Below are positions 1-6,852 of a DNA stretch of 15,944 bases, piece by piece. This stretch comes from Desulfobacterales bacterium (lineage in GTDB: Bacteria > Desulfobacterota > Desulfobacteria > Desulfobacterales > Desulfosalsimonadaceae), in the NCBI GenBank assembly GCA_029933295.1, contig JAOZOL010000032.1:1-15944 (forward strand), written 5' to 3'. The position numbers were made by a program, and so were the translations under genes. Each line of letters starts with the position of its first letter. Within the stretch, counting starts at the first letter, position 1. The notes below the pieces were generated by a model that saw only the letters and a list, made by a program, of their open reading frames with translations, did not search any database and was not told the DNA's origin.

Positions 1-35
1 CGTTAAATGCCTTGCATATGGAAGCCTCCGACTCG

Positions 36-49
36 TGCAAAATTCAGGT
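36..49. repeat. Left arm of 14-bp inverted repeat flanking pyrF
   Basis: TGCAAAATTCAGGT here is the exact reverse complement of ACCTGAATTTTGCA at 881-894, so pyrF and its promoter sit between two inverted arms about 830 bp apart. A second shorter block also matches in inverted order: CCTTGCA at 10-16 against TGCAAGG at 907-913, with unequal spacers of 19 and 12 bases. Both matches are read directly. What they mean (old mobile element ends, dispersed repeat, chance) is inference. Confidence 0.6.
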
Positions 50-74
50 ATTAATCAGATTCATGATTTTTATT

Positions 75-103
75 TTGCCGGTATATAGAAAAAACTTTAT
101 AGC
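75..103 (+). promoter_or_regulatory. Putative pyrF promoter with GCCGGT direct repeat
   Basis: TTGCCG (75-80), a 17-base spacer and TATAGC (98-103) form a plausible sigma-70 type promoter about 50 bases ahead of the pyrF start. GCCGGTNTAT occurs twice in the same orientation at 77-86 and 102-111, 25 bp apart, so it overlaps both boxes and could be a regulator site. Competing -10-like strings lie downstream (TATTAT 109-114, TATAAA 119-124). The call is weak and made by eye. Confidence 0.3.
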
Positions 104-155
104 CGGTCTATTATGCAGTATAAATGTACGGAACCGATAAATTACAGGAGGAACA

Positions 156-881
156 ATGAAAGCGCCAAAAGACTATATTATATTTCCCCTTGATGTACCG
201 ACAATAAATGATGCTGCCGGGTATGTGAAGCTTCTTTCCGGTTTTGTGGGCATGTTTAAGGTCGGACTGGAGCTGTTCATTGAAGCAGGCCCTGAAGTGA
301 TTCAGTTGATAAACAAAGCGGGCGATACGGATATTTTTCTGGATTTAAAGCTTCATGATATCCCTGAAACCGTTTCGCGGGCCATGGCGAGGATTGCAGG
401 GCTTAACGTAAAATTTGTCACGGTTCATTGTGGTGAAACGCCACGGATGCTTGAGGCCGCGGTTGAAGGCGGGGGCGGAAAGGTCGGGGTACTCGGCGTT
501 ACCGTGCTGACCAGTGTTTCGGCTGAAGATGTCGGGTCAGCCGGGTTTAGGGAAGAATTTTCAAAGGATGTATCAAAACTGGTGTTAAACCGGGCGGCAA
601 TGGCAAAAGCGGCCGGATGCGCCGGTGTTGTCTGCTCCGGGCATGAAGTAAAGATGATCAAGGAAGTTTTTGGAAAAGATTTTCTTACCATAACACCTGG
701 GATTCGTCCGTCATGGGAAGCAGGCGATGATGATCAGCGGCGCATTGTAACCCCGGAAAGGGCAGTTGAAAACGGAGCGGATTATCTGGTCATTGGCCGG
801 CCCATCAGGGATGCCGAGGACCCGGTATCAGTGGCAAGACGGATTGCGGATGAGGTCGGTATGGTTAGAATAATCTTATAA
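156..881 (+). CDS. pyrF: Orotidine 5'-phosphate decarboxylase
   Basis: PyrF decarboxylates orotidine 5'-monophosphate to UMP, the last step of de novo pyrimidine synthesis, in the cytoplasm. The 241 residues fit the usual bacterial TIM-barrel length. Visible family marks are Asp13 in FPLDVP, Lys35 in the following strand, the catalytic DxKxxD array Asp63-Lys65-Asp68 within FLDLKLHDIP, the phosphate-binding PGIRP at 181-185, DQRRIVTP at 193-200 and VIGRPI at 212-217. All key residues are present, so the enzyme should be active. The ATG is fixed by AGGAGG at 146-151, four bases upstream. The gene stands alone: no other pyrimidine gene is in the window, and the next gene is on the opposite strand. 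The last base of its TAA stop is the first base of the right inverted-repeat arm. Confidence 0.97.
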   Translation: MKAPKDYIIFPLDVPTINDAAGYVKLLSGFVGMFKVGLELFIEAGPEVIQLINKAGDTDIFLDLKLHDIPETVSRAMARIAGLNVKFVTVHCGETPRMLEAAVEGGGGKVGVLGVTVLTSVSAEDVGSAGFREEFSKDVSKLVLNRAAMAKAAGCAGVVCSGHEVKMIKEVFGKDFLTITPGIRPSWEAGDDDQRRIVTPERAVENGADYLVIGRPIRDAEDPVSVARRIADEVGMVRIIL

Positions 882-894
882 CCTGAATTTTGCA
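881..894. repeat. Right arm of 14-bp inverted repeat flanking pyrF
   Basis: ACCTGAATTTTGCA begins on the last base of the pyrF stop codon and is the exact inverse of 36-49. The arm also takes part in a small local hairpin (TTGCA 890-894 with TGCAA 907-911), which lacks a T-tract and so is not a convincing terminator for pyrF. Confidence 0.6.
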
Positions 895-925
895 TGAAAA
901 GAGTTCTGCAAGGACAAATTTAAGG

Positions 926-2095
926 CTAAATCAGCATTGAAAGGAATTTTTCCGTATTCATCATCCGGATACGGGTGCCTGGGATCGTTCGGTCCATTTT
1001 ACCGGTGGTGAGCTGGAAGGCCGTTGCATGGGGGAATTTCAAACTGAATTTTATAAGTGTTTTTGATACATTGGTGCTTTGAGATTTGCATTCAACAAGC
1101 ATCCATGGCCTGCCGTCCCGGACAAGGCAGAAATCGACTTCTTCTTTTTCTTTTGTCCGGATATAGCAAAGCTCAAACACGCCATAGGCAAGGTCGGTCC
1201 AGAAATGGCAGGCCTTTAATAAATGGATGGCAACAATATTTTCAAGCAGCGCCCCGGTATCGGCAACCGGCAACCAGTCATAAAGATAACACTTGGATTC
1301 CTTTGTGATAGCCCTGGCAATATCGCGGGAATAGGGCGGCACCATGAAACAGATGTAGAGGTGGCAGAGGCTGGTCATCCAGTCACGTATTGTGGCATAG
1401 GCCACCTGCAAATCTTCGCGCAGGCTGTTTAATGATAATGGGTTCCCGACCCTGGCCGGCAAGAGTTCGATAAGGACTTTAATGAGTTCAATATTTCTGA
1501 TATTTTTGAAATCCCTGATGTCTTCGCGAACCAGTTGTTCAAGGCGCAGCCGGGACCAGCGGCGGGCCTTTGTGCTAGAGCCGGAGAGCAGCGGTTCCGG
1601 AAATCCGGAACATACGGCAAGATCATTTAAAGGGTAATTGATTTTACCGGGTTCAAGTTCGTCCGGATGTGACTGCCGATCCGGTCGTTCCGCAACTGTT
1701 AAAGGATGAAGCCGGTACGGAATATACCTGCCGAGCAAACTGTCCCCCCCTTTTTTATAAAGATCAAGCCGTGCGCTACCGGTAACGATGATGGGAATCT
1801 CCTTTCCAACCTGGTCATAAAGCCCCTTAAGCGAATTTTTCCAGTGCGGGTATTTATGCAATTCATCAAACACAACGGGGCCTTTATTAATTTTTTCAAT
1901 CGATTTTATGGGGGAGCGTATCCAGTTAAGCTTGAATTCCGATATGTCCCAGTTGAAATAATTATCCGGTGACTTGATGCACTGCCTGGCAAGACAGGTT
2001 TTTCCCACCTGTCTTGGCCCTGAAATAAAGGCCATTTTACGATCGGCAAGGGCATCTTTTAAAATGCTTTTTGTCAGGTAGCGGGGGATGTCCAT
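926..2095 (-). CDS. AAA_14/DUF4143 family ATPase with PD-(D/E)XK-like C-terminus
   Basis: This 389-residue protein belongs to the large bacterial AAA_14 + DUF4143 group of stand-alone ATPases, whose cellular role is unsettled. Visible parts in order: Walker A GPRQVGKT at 26-33; Walker B VVFDELHK at 74-81; a sensor-1-like VTGSARL at 104-110; GDSLLGRY at 117-124, characteristic of the family; a probable winged-helix stretch around 212-245; and a DUF4143 C-terminal half. Near the end, Asp321 in EEVDFCL followed by Glu335 and Lys337 in LVECKSQ matches the D...ExK pattern of PD-(D/E)XK nuclease-like folds that these proteins often carry. The ATG has no clear Shine-Dalgarno. A minus-strand TATAAT at 2109-2114 would start the mRNA only a few bases upstream, suggesting a nearly leaderless message. 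It is monocistronic, convergent with pyrF and divergent from the next gene. The upstream twin palindromes suggest tight regulation, perhaps by itself. Family assignment is firm, function is not. Confidence 0.9.
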   Translation of the reverse strand: MDIPRYLTKSILKDALADRKMAFISGPRQVGKTCLARQCIKSPDNYFNWDISEFKLNWIRSPIKSIEKINKGPVVFDELHKYPHWKNSLKGLYDQVGKEIPIIVTGSARLDLYKKGGDSLLGRYIPYRLHPLTVAERPDRQSHPDELEPGKINYPLNDLAVCSGFPEPLLSGSSTKARRWSRLRLEQLVREDIRDFKNIRNIELIKVLIELLPARVGNPLSLNSLREDLQVAYATIRDWMTSLCHLYICFMVPPYSRDIARAITKESKCYLYDWLPVADTGALLENIVAIHLLKACHFWTDLAYGVFELCYIRTKEKEEVDFCLVRDGRPWMLVECKSQSTNVSKTLIKFSLKFPHATAFQLTTGKMDRTIPGTRIRMMNTEKFLSMLI

Positions 2096-2100
2096 GATTC

Positions 2101-2162
2101 GACTAATTATTATAAAACTGATAATTAGTCAAGACTTTTTATCAGTTTTATGATAAAAAGTC
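2101..2162. promoter_or_regulatory. Twin 30-bp palindromes (putative operator) upstream of the DUF4143 ATPase
   Basis: Palindrome P1 is 2101-2130 (GACTAATTAT at one end, ATAATTAGTC at the other). P2 is 2133-2162 (GACTTTTTATCA and TGATAAAAAGTC). They are separated by AA. P2 and the reverse complement of P1 agree at 25 of 30 positions, and the AA/TT to TT/AA differences are compensated on both arms so each stays palindromic. The P1 and P2 centres also pair with each other: 13 bp, 2112-2124 with 2139-2151. On the minus strand the block holds TATAAT (2109-2114) and TTGACT (2127-2132), with a spacer of only 12 bases, which is short. Four GACTWWTTATCA-like half-sites covering the ATPase promoter fit a cooperative repressor operator. 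That role is inference. Confidence 0.6.
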
Positions 2163-2291
2163 AAAAATAAGAAAATTTTAATCTTTTTTTAATCTTTTTC
2201 TTATCCTCCATTGTGTAGTCTGCTGTCAAATCCAAGCCGAATTGTGAAAAATCCGGCTAAAAAGCAATTAAAAAAACCAGGCGGTGGGTTC

Positions 2292-2657
2292 ATGAAAACA
2301 ATTCTTGTCGTTGATGATGAAGAAAGGATCAGAAGCGTATATGTTAAAGTATTGCAACGGGAAGGATTTTATGTTCTGGAAGCGGCCACGGCCAGTGATG
2401 CCAATGACCTGTTACTGGAAAATCCGGTGGACCTGATACTTTTAGATATAAATATGATTGAAGTTGACGGCACTGTGCTTTATGAAATCGCTAAGACATT
2501 TTATCAAAAAACAAAGGTCATTGTTTCAAGTGTTTACTCCCTTGAGGATCAAAAAAAACTCGTTAAGGGGGCTGCGGATTATTATGATAAATCAGACAGC
2601 ATTAAGGTGCTGGTTCAAAAGGTGAATGCGATCATGTGCCCGAACGAAAACCGTTAA
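2292..2657 (+). CDS. Single-domain (receiver-only) response regulator
   Basis: A 121-residue CheY-like receiver with no output domain. The acidic pocket is Asp8-Asp9-Glu10 (VVDDEE), the phospho-acceptor is Asp52 in LILLDINM, the switch Ser/Thr position is Ser79 or Ser80 (VIVSSVYS), and the conserved lysine is Lys100 in DYYDKSDS, followed by Ser instead of the usual Pro. All residues for phosphorylation are present. I chose the ATG at 2292 over an upstream TTG at 2211, because the family N-terminus MKTILVVDDE begins there and the extra 27 residues look non-coding; GGCGGTGGG just upstream is a modest ribosome site. It lies 32 bases ahead of moxR and may be co-transcribed with the bat genes. No histidine kinase is nearby. 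Such proteins act by protein-protein contact, and the partner here is unknown. Confidence 0.93.
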   Translation: MKTILVVDDEERIRSVYVKVLQREGFYVLEAATASDANDLLLENPVDLILLDINMIEVDGTVLYEIAKTFYQKTKVIVSSVYSLEDQKKLVKGAADYYDKSDSIKVLVQKVNAIMCPNENR

Positions 2658-2689
2658 TTTAAGCAATTCATACGACAAAGGAGTTTACC

Positions 2690-3679
2690 ATGGCAGTTGA
2701 TGTCAAACAGATCGGCGAAAAAGTTGAAAATGAAAGCCAGGTCATTGACCGCATACGAACGGCAATGCATACGGTAATTGTCGGCCAGGAGCTTCTGGTA
2801 GACCGGTTGCTGCTGGCCCTGCTGTGTAACAATCATGTACTTATCGAAGGGGTGCCGGGACTGGCCAAAACCCTCACCGTCACGACCCTGGCCGGATTAC
2901 TTTCCGCTTCGTTTCAGCGGATTCAGTTTACCCCGGATCTGTTGCCGGCAGATGTGGTCGGCACCCTGATCTACAATCCCAAAACCGGTGAATTTACAAC
3001 AAAAAAAGGGCCGATTTTTGCCAATATCGTGCTGGCCGATGAAATCAACCGGGCGCCGGCTAAAGTCCAGAGCGCTTTGCTGGAAGCCATGCAGGAGCGC
3101 CAAGTTACCATCGGAGATACCAGCTATTCCATTGATGATCCGTTTCTGGTGCTGGCCACCCAGAATCCCATTGAACAGGAAGGCACCTATCCATTGCCCG
3201 AAGCCCAGGTGGATCGGTTTATGCTTAAGCTGAAAGTCACATACCCCACAAAAGCGGAAGAAGCCCGGATTTTAAAGAAAATGGCGCGGTCCAAACCGGC
3301 AACGGAAGTGACGCCGGTGATCAATATAGAAGATGTGGGCCGGCTCCGGGCCCTGGCCGATGAAATTTTTATGGATGACAAGATCGAAGAATATATTGTC
3401 AATATTGTTGAAGCCACGCGAAACCCGGAAGCCTATAAACTGGATATCAAGCAGCTCATCCGTTACGGCGCATCACCCCGGGCTACCATTTTTCTGGCCA
3501 TGGCCTCAAAGGCAAACGCGCTCATGGACGGACGGGGATATGTGATTCCCCAGGATGTGAAATCCGTGGCCATGGACGTGCTCCGGCACCGCGTCATCAT
3601 CACCTATGAAGCGGAGGCTGAGGAAAAAACATCGGAAGATATTATTACTCAGATTCTCCAGACAGTGGATGTCCCATGA
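2690..3679 (+). CDS. moxR: MoxR-family AAA+ ATPase
   Basis: MoxR ATPases are cytoplasmic hexameric AAA+ proteins thought to act as chaperones on VWA-domain partners encoded beside them. The 329 residues match the family length. Motifs: Walker A GVPGLAKT at 54-61; Walker B IVLADEINRA at 113-122 with Asp117-Glu118; PAKVQSALLEAMQE at 123-136, a MoxR hallmark; sensor 1 ATQNP at 156-160 followed by IEQEGTYPLPEAQVDRF with the probable arginine finger region; and sensor 2 GASPRA at 260-265 with Arg264. Nothing needed for ATP hydrolysis is missing. Start: ATG after AAAGGAG at 2677-2683. Its TGA stop overlaps the ATG of the DUF58 gene (ATGA), which implies translational coupling. The gene opens the core moxR-DUF58-bat cluster, so its likely clients are the three VWA proteins downstream. 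Confidence 0.96.
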   Translation: MAVDVKQIGEKVENESQVIDRIRTAMHTVIVGQELLVDRLLLALLCNNHVLIEGVPGLAKTLTVTTLAGLLSASFQRIQFTPDLLPADVVGTLIYNPKTGEFTTKKGPIFANIVLADEINRAPAKVQSALLEAMQERQVTIGDTSYSIDDPFLVLATQNPIEQEGTYPLPEAQVDRFMLKLKVTYPTKAEEARILKKMARSKPATEVTPVINIEDVGRLRALADEIFMDDKIEEYIVNIVEATRNPEAYKLDIKQLIRYGASPRATIFLAMASKANALMDGRGYVIPQDVKSVAMDVLRHRVIITYEAEAEEKTSEDIITQILQTVDVP

Positions 3680-4557
3680 TTTCAAAAGATTTGGCAAAAA
3701 AAATTCGTTATATTCAGATCTATACCAGCAAGGCGGTGAACGACTCGCTGGCCGGCGAATACGAGAGTCTATTCAAGGGCCGGGGGATGTCGTTTTCCGA
3801 AGTCAGGGAATACCAGATCGGTGACGATATCCGCACCATTGACTGGAACGTGACAGCCAGGACAGGGTCTCCTTATGTAAAATTGTATGTGGAAGAACGG
3901 GAACTCACCGTTCTTTTTCTGGTGGATCTGTCCGCCTCCGGTGCTTTCGGCAGCATCCGGCGAACCAAAAATGACGCTGCCGCCGAACTCTGTGCGCTGC
4001 TGGCTTTTTCCGCCATTAAGAACAATGATAAAGTAGGGCTTATTCTTTTCACCGATCATGTGGAGAAATTCATCCCCCCGGCAAAGGGAACGAGGCATGT
4101 GTTGCGCATTATCCGGGAGTTGCTGAATTTTAAGCCGTCAAAAACAAAAACCAATATTTCAGATGCCATTGAATATCTGGGCCGGGTGACCAGCAAAAAG
4201 TGTGTTGTTTTTTTGATTTCTGATTTTTTAGGCGAAGGGTATGAAAAACGCCTGCGGATCATGGGAAAACGCCATGATTTGATCGCCGTGTCCGTCACAG
4301 ATCCTGTAGAAATCCGGATGCCGAATGTGGGGTTGATTGAACTCGAAGACGCGGAAACCGGTGAAATCATCGTCATCGATACGGGGAGCAAAGCGGTTCG
4401 GCGTCAATACGAGGCGCTGGGCACCGCCCGGCAGGGGGTATTGCAAAAGCTGTTTCGGTCCATTGATGTCGATCATCTGGAAATATTAAACGATCGGGAT
4501 TATATATCCGATCTGGTTCGATTTTTTAAAATTCGCGCACAGCGGCTGAGAAAATAA
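3676..4557 (+). CDS. DUF58 domain protein (VWA-like partner of MoxR)
   Basis: DUF58 proteins are the usual neighbours of MoxR and contain a VWA-type fold. The family signature VREYQIGDDIRTIDW lies at 43-57, followed by ARTGSPYVKLYVEERE. The metal-binding MIDAS pattern DxSxS is intact as Asp84-Ser86-Ser88 in VDLSAS; Thr159 in KTKTNIS and Asp183 in LISDF are the likely second and third MIDAS elements. There is no signal peptide and no membrane segment, so this 293-residue member is probably cytoplasmic, where it can meet MoxR; the C-terminus is basic (IRAQRLRK). The start overlaps the moxR stop by four bases. In known systems DUF58 is assumed to be a substrate or adaptor of MoxR. No direct function can be read from the sequence. 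Confidence 0.94.
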   Translation: MISKDLAKKIRYIQIYTSKAVNDSLAGEYESLFKGRGMSFSEVREYQIGDDIRTIDWNVTARTGSPYVKLYVEERELTVLFLVDLSASGAFGSIRRTKNDAAAELCALLAFSAIKNNDKVGLILFTDHVEKFIPPAKGTRHVLRIIRELLNFKPSKTKTNISDAIEYLGRVTSKKCVVFLISDFLGEGYEKRLRIMGKRHDLIAVSVTDPVEIRMPNVGLIELEDAETGEIIVIDTGSKAVRRQYEALGTARQGVLQKLFRSIDVDHLEILNDRDYISDLVRFFKIRAQRLRK

Positions 4558-4570
4558 GAAGAGGTTGAAC

Positions 4571-5752
4571 ATGACAGATAAATTAGATTTACGTGTCCCG
4601 GAACGCCCGGTATCCCAAAAGACTTCCGGTTCCAAAACAATAATATTTATTAATCTGATGATTCTGCTTCTGGCAGGGATCACACTGGCCATCCTGCTTT
4701 TTCGAACCGGCCATGGGATGCTGGGGGACGTATCTGCAAAAAAAGAAACCACTCTTTCCGGAGATATTCAAAAACAGGTGGCCTTAAAACTTGAAAAACA
4801 GGGATTAAACAGAGTTGCCGCGTCCGCGTGGGAAAAATATCTTTCGGGAAGCGATCACAAAAAGGACGAAGCCGCAAAAATCTGGTTTCGTATCGGTAAA
4901 TTATATCAGGACGCCGATACCTATGACCAGGCCCTGGCAGCGTATTACCGGTCGGAACATATTTCAACGGTTTCTGAAATATCATCGGAGATTTCCCGGC
5001 GTGTCCAGGAATGTTTGGAAGCCATGGGCAAATTTGCCGCATTGCGCGATGAACTTGCAGAAAGGGTGGGTATGCCGCAAGCGGATGCGGGGCAGAATCA
5101 ATCCCCAAATCAATCAACTGCCCGAACCCTGAATCAAACCACGCCCCGGCAAACAATTGTTGCGGAAATCGGGCCCCGGAAAATCACTGTCTCGGATATC
5201 GACCATCAAATTGAAACCATCATCGACCGGCAGTTGTCCCGCATGGCGGCATATTTGCCGGAAGATGCCCGAAACCAGCAGAAAGAGACGTTGCTCAAAC
5301 AGTTTTCCAGCACATCGCAACGGCAGCAGTTTCTCAATCAGTATCTGGGACAGGAAATCCTCTACCGGGAAGCCCGGGCGTCGAATTTGATGAATGATCC
5401 GGCGGTAAAATCTGAAATCACGGATCAGGAACGGGCTCTGCTGGCAGCCAGGATGGTTGAAAAAATGTATGCGGACAATATAAAAATTACCCCGGGTGAT
5501 TTAAACACCTATTATGAAGCCCACAAGGCTGATTATATGAAAGATGACAAGCAGAAACCCTTTGATGAAGTCAAAAACGAGGTATATGCCGCCCTGAGGG
5601 CGAGCAAGGAAAAGGAAGTGCAAGAGGCTTTTTTAAATCATTTAAAGGACAAATATGACGTGGTGATCCATTCGTCGGTTCTGACATCGGAAAAAGAGAT
5701 AGAAAACAGCGCGGCGCCCTCATCAAACAGTCCTGCGTCAAAGGCAAAATAA
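4571..5752 (+). CDS. Membrane-anchored TPR / SurA-like chaperone protein without PPIase domain
   Basis: The product has 393 residues. A short cytoplasmic N-terminus is followed by one membrane segment at about 24-44. A TPR-like helical stretch follows at about 66-130 (WFRIGKLYQDADTYDQALAAYYRSEH is typical), then a Q/N/T-rich linker at about 172-194. Residues 197-372 read like the N-terminal chaperone part of SurA/PpiC-type periplasmic isomerases: AEIGPRKITVSDID, YLGQEILYREARASNL, and near the end PFDEVKNEVYAALR...EAFLNHLKDKYDVVI. In isomerases a parvulin domain of roughly 90 residues lies between DLNTYYEAHKADYM and PFDEV; here they are almost adjacent, so the catalytic domain is absent. A periplasmic holdase role is inferred. 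ATG 4571 is preferred over TTG 4565 because GAAGAGG (4558-4564) sits six bases upstream. It is 13 bases after DUF58 and 4 bases before the next gene. This is not one of the classic bat genes. Confidence 0.8.
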   Translation: MTDKLDLRVPERPVSQKTSGSKTIIFINLMILLLAGITLAILLFRTGHGMLGDVSAKKETTLSGDIQKQVALKLEKQGLNRVAASAWEKYLSGSDHKKDEAAKIWFRIGKLYQDADTYDQALAAYYRSEHISTVSEISSEISRRVQECLEAMGKFAALRDELAERVGMPQADAGQNQSPNQSTARTLNQTTPRQTIVAEIGPRKITVSDIDHQIETIIDRQLSRMAAYLPEDARNQQKETLLKQFSSTSQRQQFLNQYLGQEILYREARASNLMNDPAVKSEITDQERALLAARMVEKMYADNIKITPGDLNTYYEAHKADYMKDDKQKPFDEVKNEVYAALRASKEKEVQEAFLNHLKDKYDVVIHSSVLTSEKEIENSAAPSSNSPASKAK

Positions 5753-5756
5753 GGTC

Positions 5757-6827
5757 ATGGTCATAAAAAAGAATTGTAACAGATTGCGACGATGCTCGCA
5801 CCGTAGCAGGGTAACGACCTCCCTCCTGGTCGTTGCCCTGCTGATAGCGGTGTTGTCGATTGCAGCGTGCAAGCAAAAAGCCCAAACTGAAAAAAAGGAA
5901 CCGGAAACCGTTTCGGGCATCCATAAAACCTATGATCGTGGTCCGGCCAAATGCAGTATTGATGTGGATAAATCGGAAATAACCATCGCAGACCGGCTTA
6001 ATTTAAAGATTACCGTGGATATTGATGAAAACTATGACGTAGAACTGCCCCCCATTGGGGAGAAAATGGCCCAATTCGGTATTGTGGATTACCATACCAC
6101 AGCCCCGGAACTGAGCAAAAAAGGGAGAAAACTCATCAGCCGCACCTATGTACTGGAGCCGTTTCTCTCCGGCGGCTACACCATACCCGCCATGAAAATT
6201 CGTTTCGGCAAAAGCGGTGAATTTGACAAAGATGCGCATACCCTTGAAACAGAAGCAATACCCATTTCCGTAAAATCGATTCTGCCGGAAACATTAAAGG
6301 ATATGAAGCTGCACGATATCCAGCCGCCCGTACCTTTGCCGCAATCCATGACAATATGGATATGGACGGCAGCCGCCTGCGGCGGTCTGATTATTTTCGG
6401 TATCACAGGGTTTTATTTTTATCGGAAACGGCGCAATGCAACAATTATTGCGGCTGAGCATTTTCTGCCTGCCCATGAAATTGCATTTGCCGATCTGGAA
6501 AAGCTGGTGGAAGCAAAGTTGATTGAAAAAGGACAAATCAAACCCTTTTATCACGGGGTTTCCAATATTCTTCGTCAGTATATTGAAAATCGGTTCAACA
6601 TCAATGCCCCGGAACAGACCACCGAGGAGTTTCTGGCAGGGCTTGAAAGTGACACGGAATTTTCTGGCAAGTTTCCGGTTAAATTTCAGGGACTGCTTAA
6701 AAATTTTTTAAAGCACTGCGATCTGGTAAAGTTTGCAGCGCATCAACCCTCAACCGATGATATTCAAAATACATTCGACAGTTGTAAAACGTTTATTTTA
6801 GAAACAAAAATCAGGAAGACGGATTGA
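5757..6827 (+). CDS. Lipoprotein with BatD-like region, membrane segment and DUF4381-like tail
   Basis: The product has 356 residues. A basic N-terminus (RLRRCSHRSR) and a hydrophobic stretch end in a lipobox, SIAAC, with the lipidated cysteine likely Cys38. Residues about 52-175 form a beta-rich region resembling one BatD/Ig-like repeat (SEITIADRLNLKITVDIDEN, then LEPFLSGGYTIPAMKIRF). A second hydrophobic segment at about 202-224 is followed by basic YRKRRN and a helical tail (LEKLVEAKLIEKGQIKPFYHGVSNILRQYIENRF) like DUF4381 proteins found in bat operons. Its place between DUF58 and batA matches where DUF4381 genes usually lie. If both anchors are real, the protein is tied to the inner membrane by lipid and by a helix, with a periplasmic domain and a cytoplasmic tail. 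The ATG follows the previous stop by four bases; the ribosome site is weak (AAGG only two bases away, AAAGG at 5740-5744). Family match is moderate. Confidence 0.75.
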   Translation: MVIKKNCNRLRRCSHRSRVTTSLLVVALLIAVLSIAACKQKAQTEKKEPETVSGIHKTYDRGPAKCSIDVDKSEITIADRLNLKITVDIDENYDVELPPIGEKMAQFGIVDYHTTAPELSKKGRKLISRTYVLEPFLSGGYTIPAMKIRFGKSGEFDKDAHTLETEAIPISVKSILPETLKDMKLHDIQPPVPLPQSMTIWIWTAAACGGLIIFGITGFYFYRKRRNATIIAAEHFLPAHEIAFADLEKLVEAKLIEKGQIKPFYHGVSNILRQYIENRFNINAPEQTTEEFLAGLESDTEFSGKFPVKFQGLLKNFLKHCDLVKFAAHQPSTDDIQNTFDSCKTFILETKIRKTD

Positions 6828-6852
6828 GAAAGAATACCTTACATACTTAAAC

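Noticed and set aside
890..911. Hairpin after pyrF as terminator
   Set aside because: The stem is about eight pairs with a bulge and no T-tract follows; the bases are better described as part of the inverted-repeat arm.
2167..2204. 9-bp inverted pair ATAAGAAAA / TTTTCTTAT between the ATPase and the response regulator
   Set aside because: Very A/T-rich spacer makes this likely by chance; no promoter boxes or terminator tract go with it.
2211..2291. TTG-initiated N-terminal extension of the response regulator
   Set aside because: The 27 extra residues do not resemble receiver domains, and the family start MKTILVVDDE follows directly at the ATG at 2292.
4680..5156. 158-codon minus-strand open frame opposite the TPR/SurA-like gene
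   Set aside because: It lies fully inside a well-supported plus-strand gene, has no domain-like sequence, is rich in Pro/Arg/Cys as antisense frames are, and has no fitting neighbour.
5571..5924. 117-codon minus-strand open frame across the junction of two plus-strand genes
   Set aside because: Overlaps two coding ends and a lipoprotein signal region; no motif, so treated as a shadow frame.
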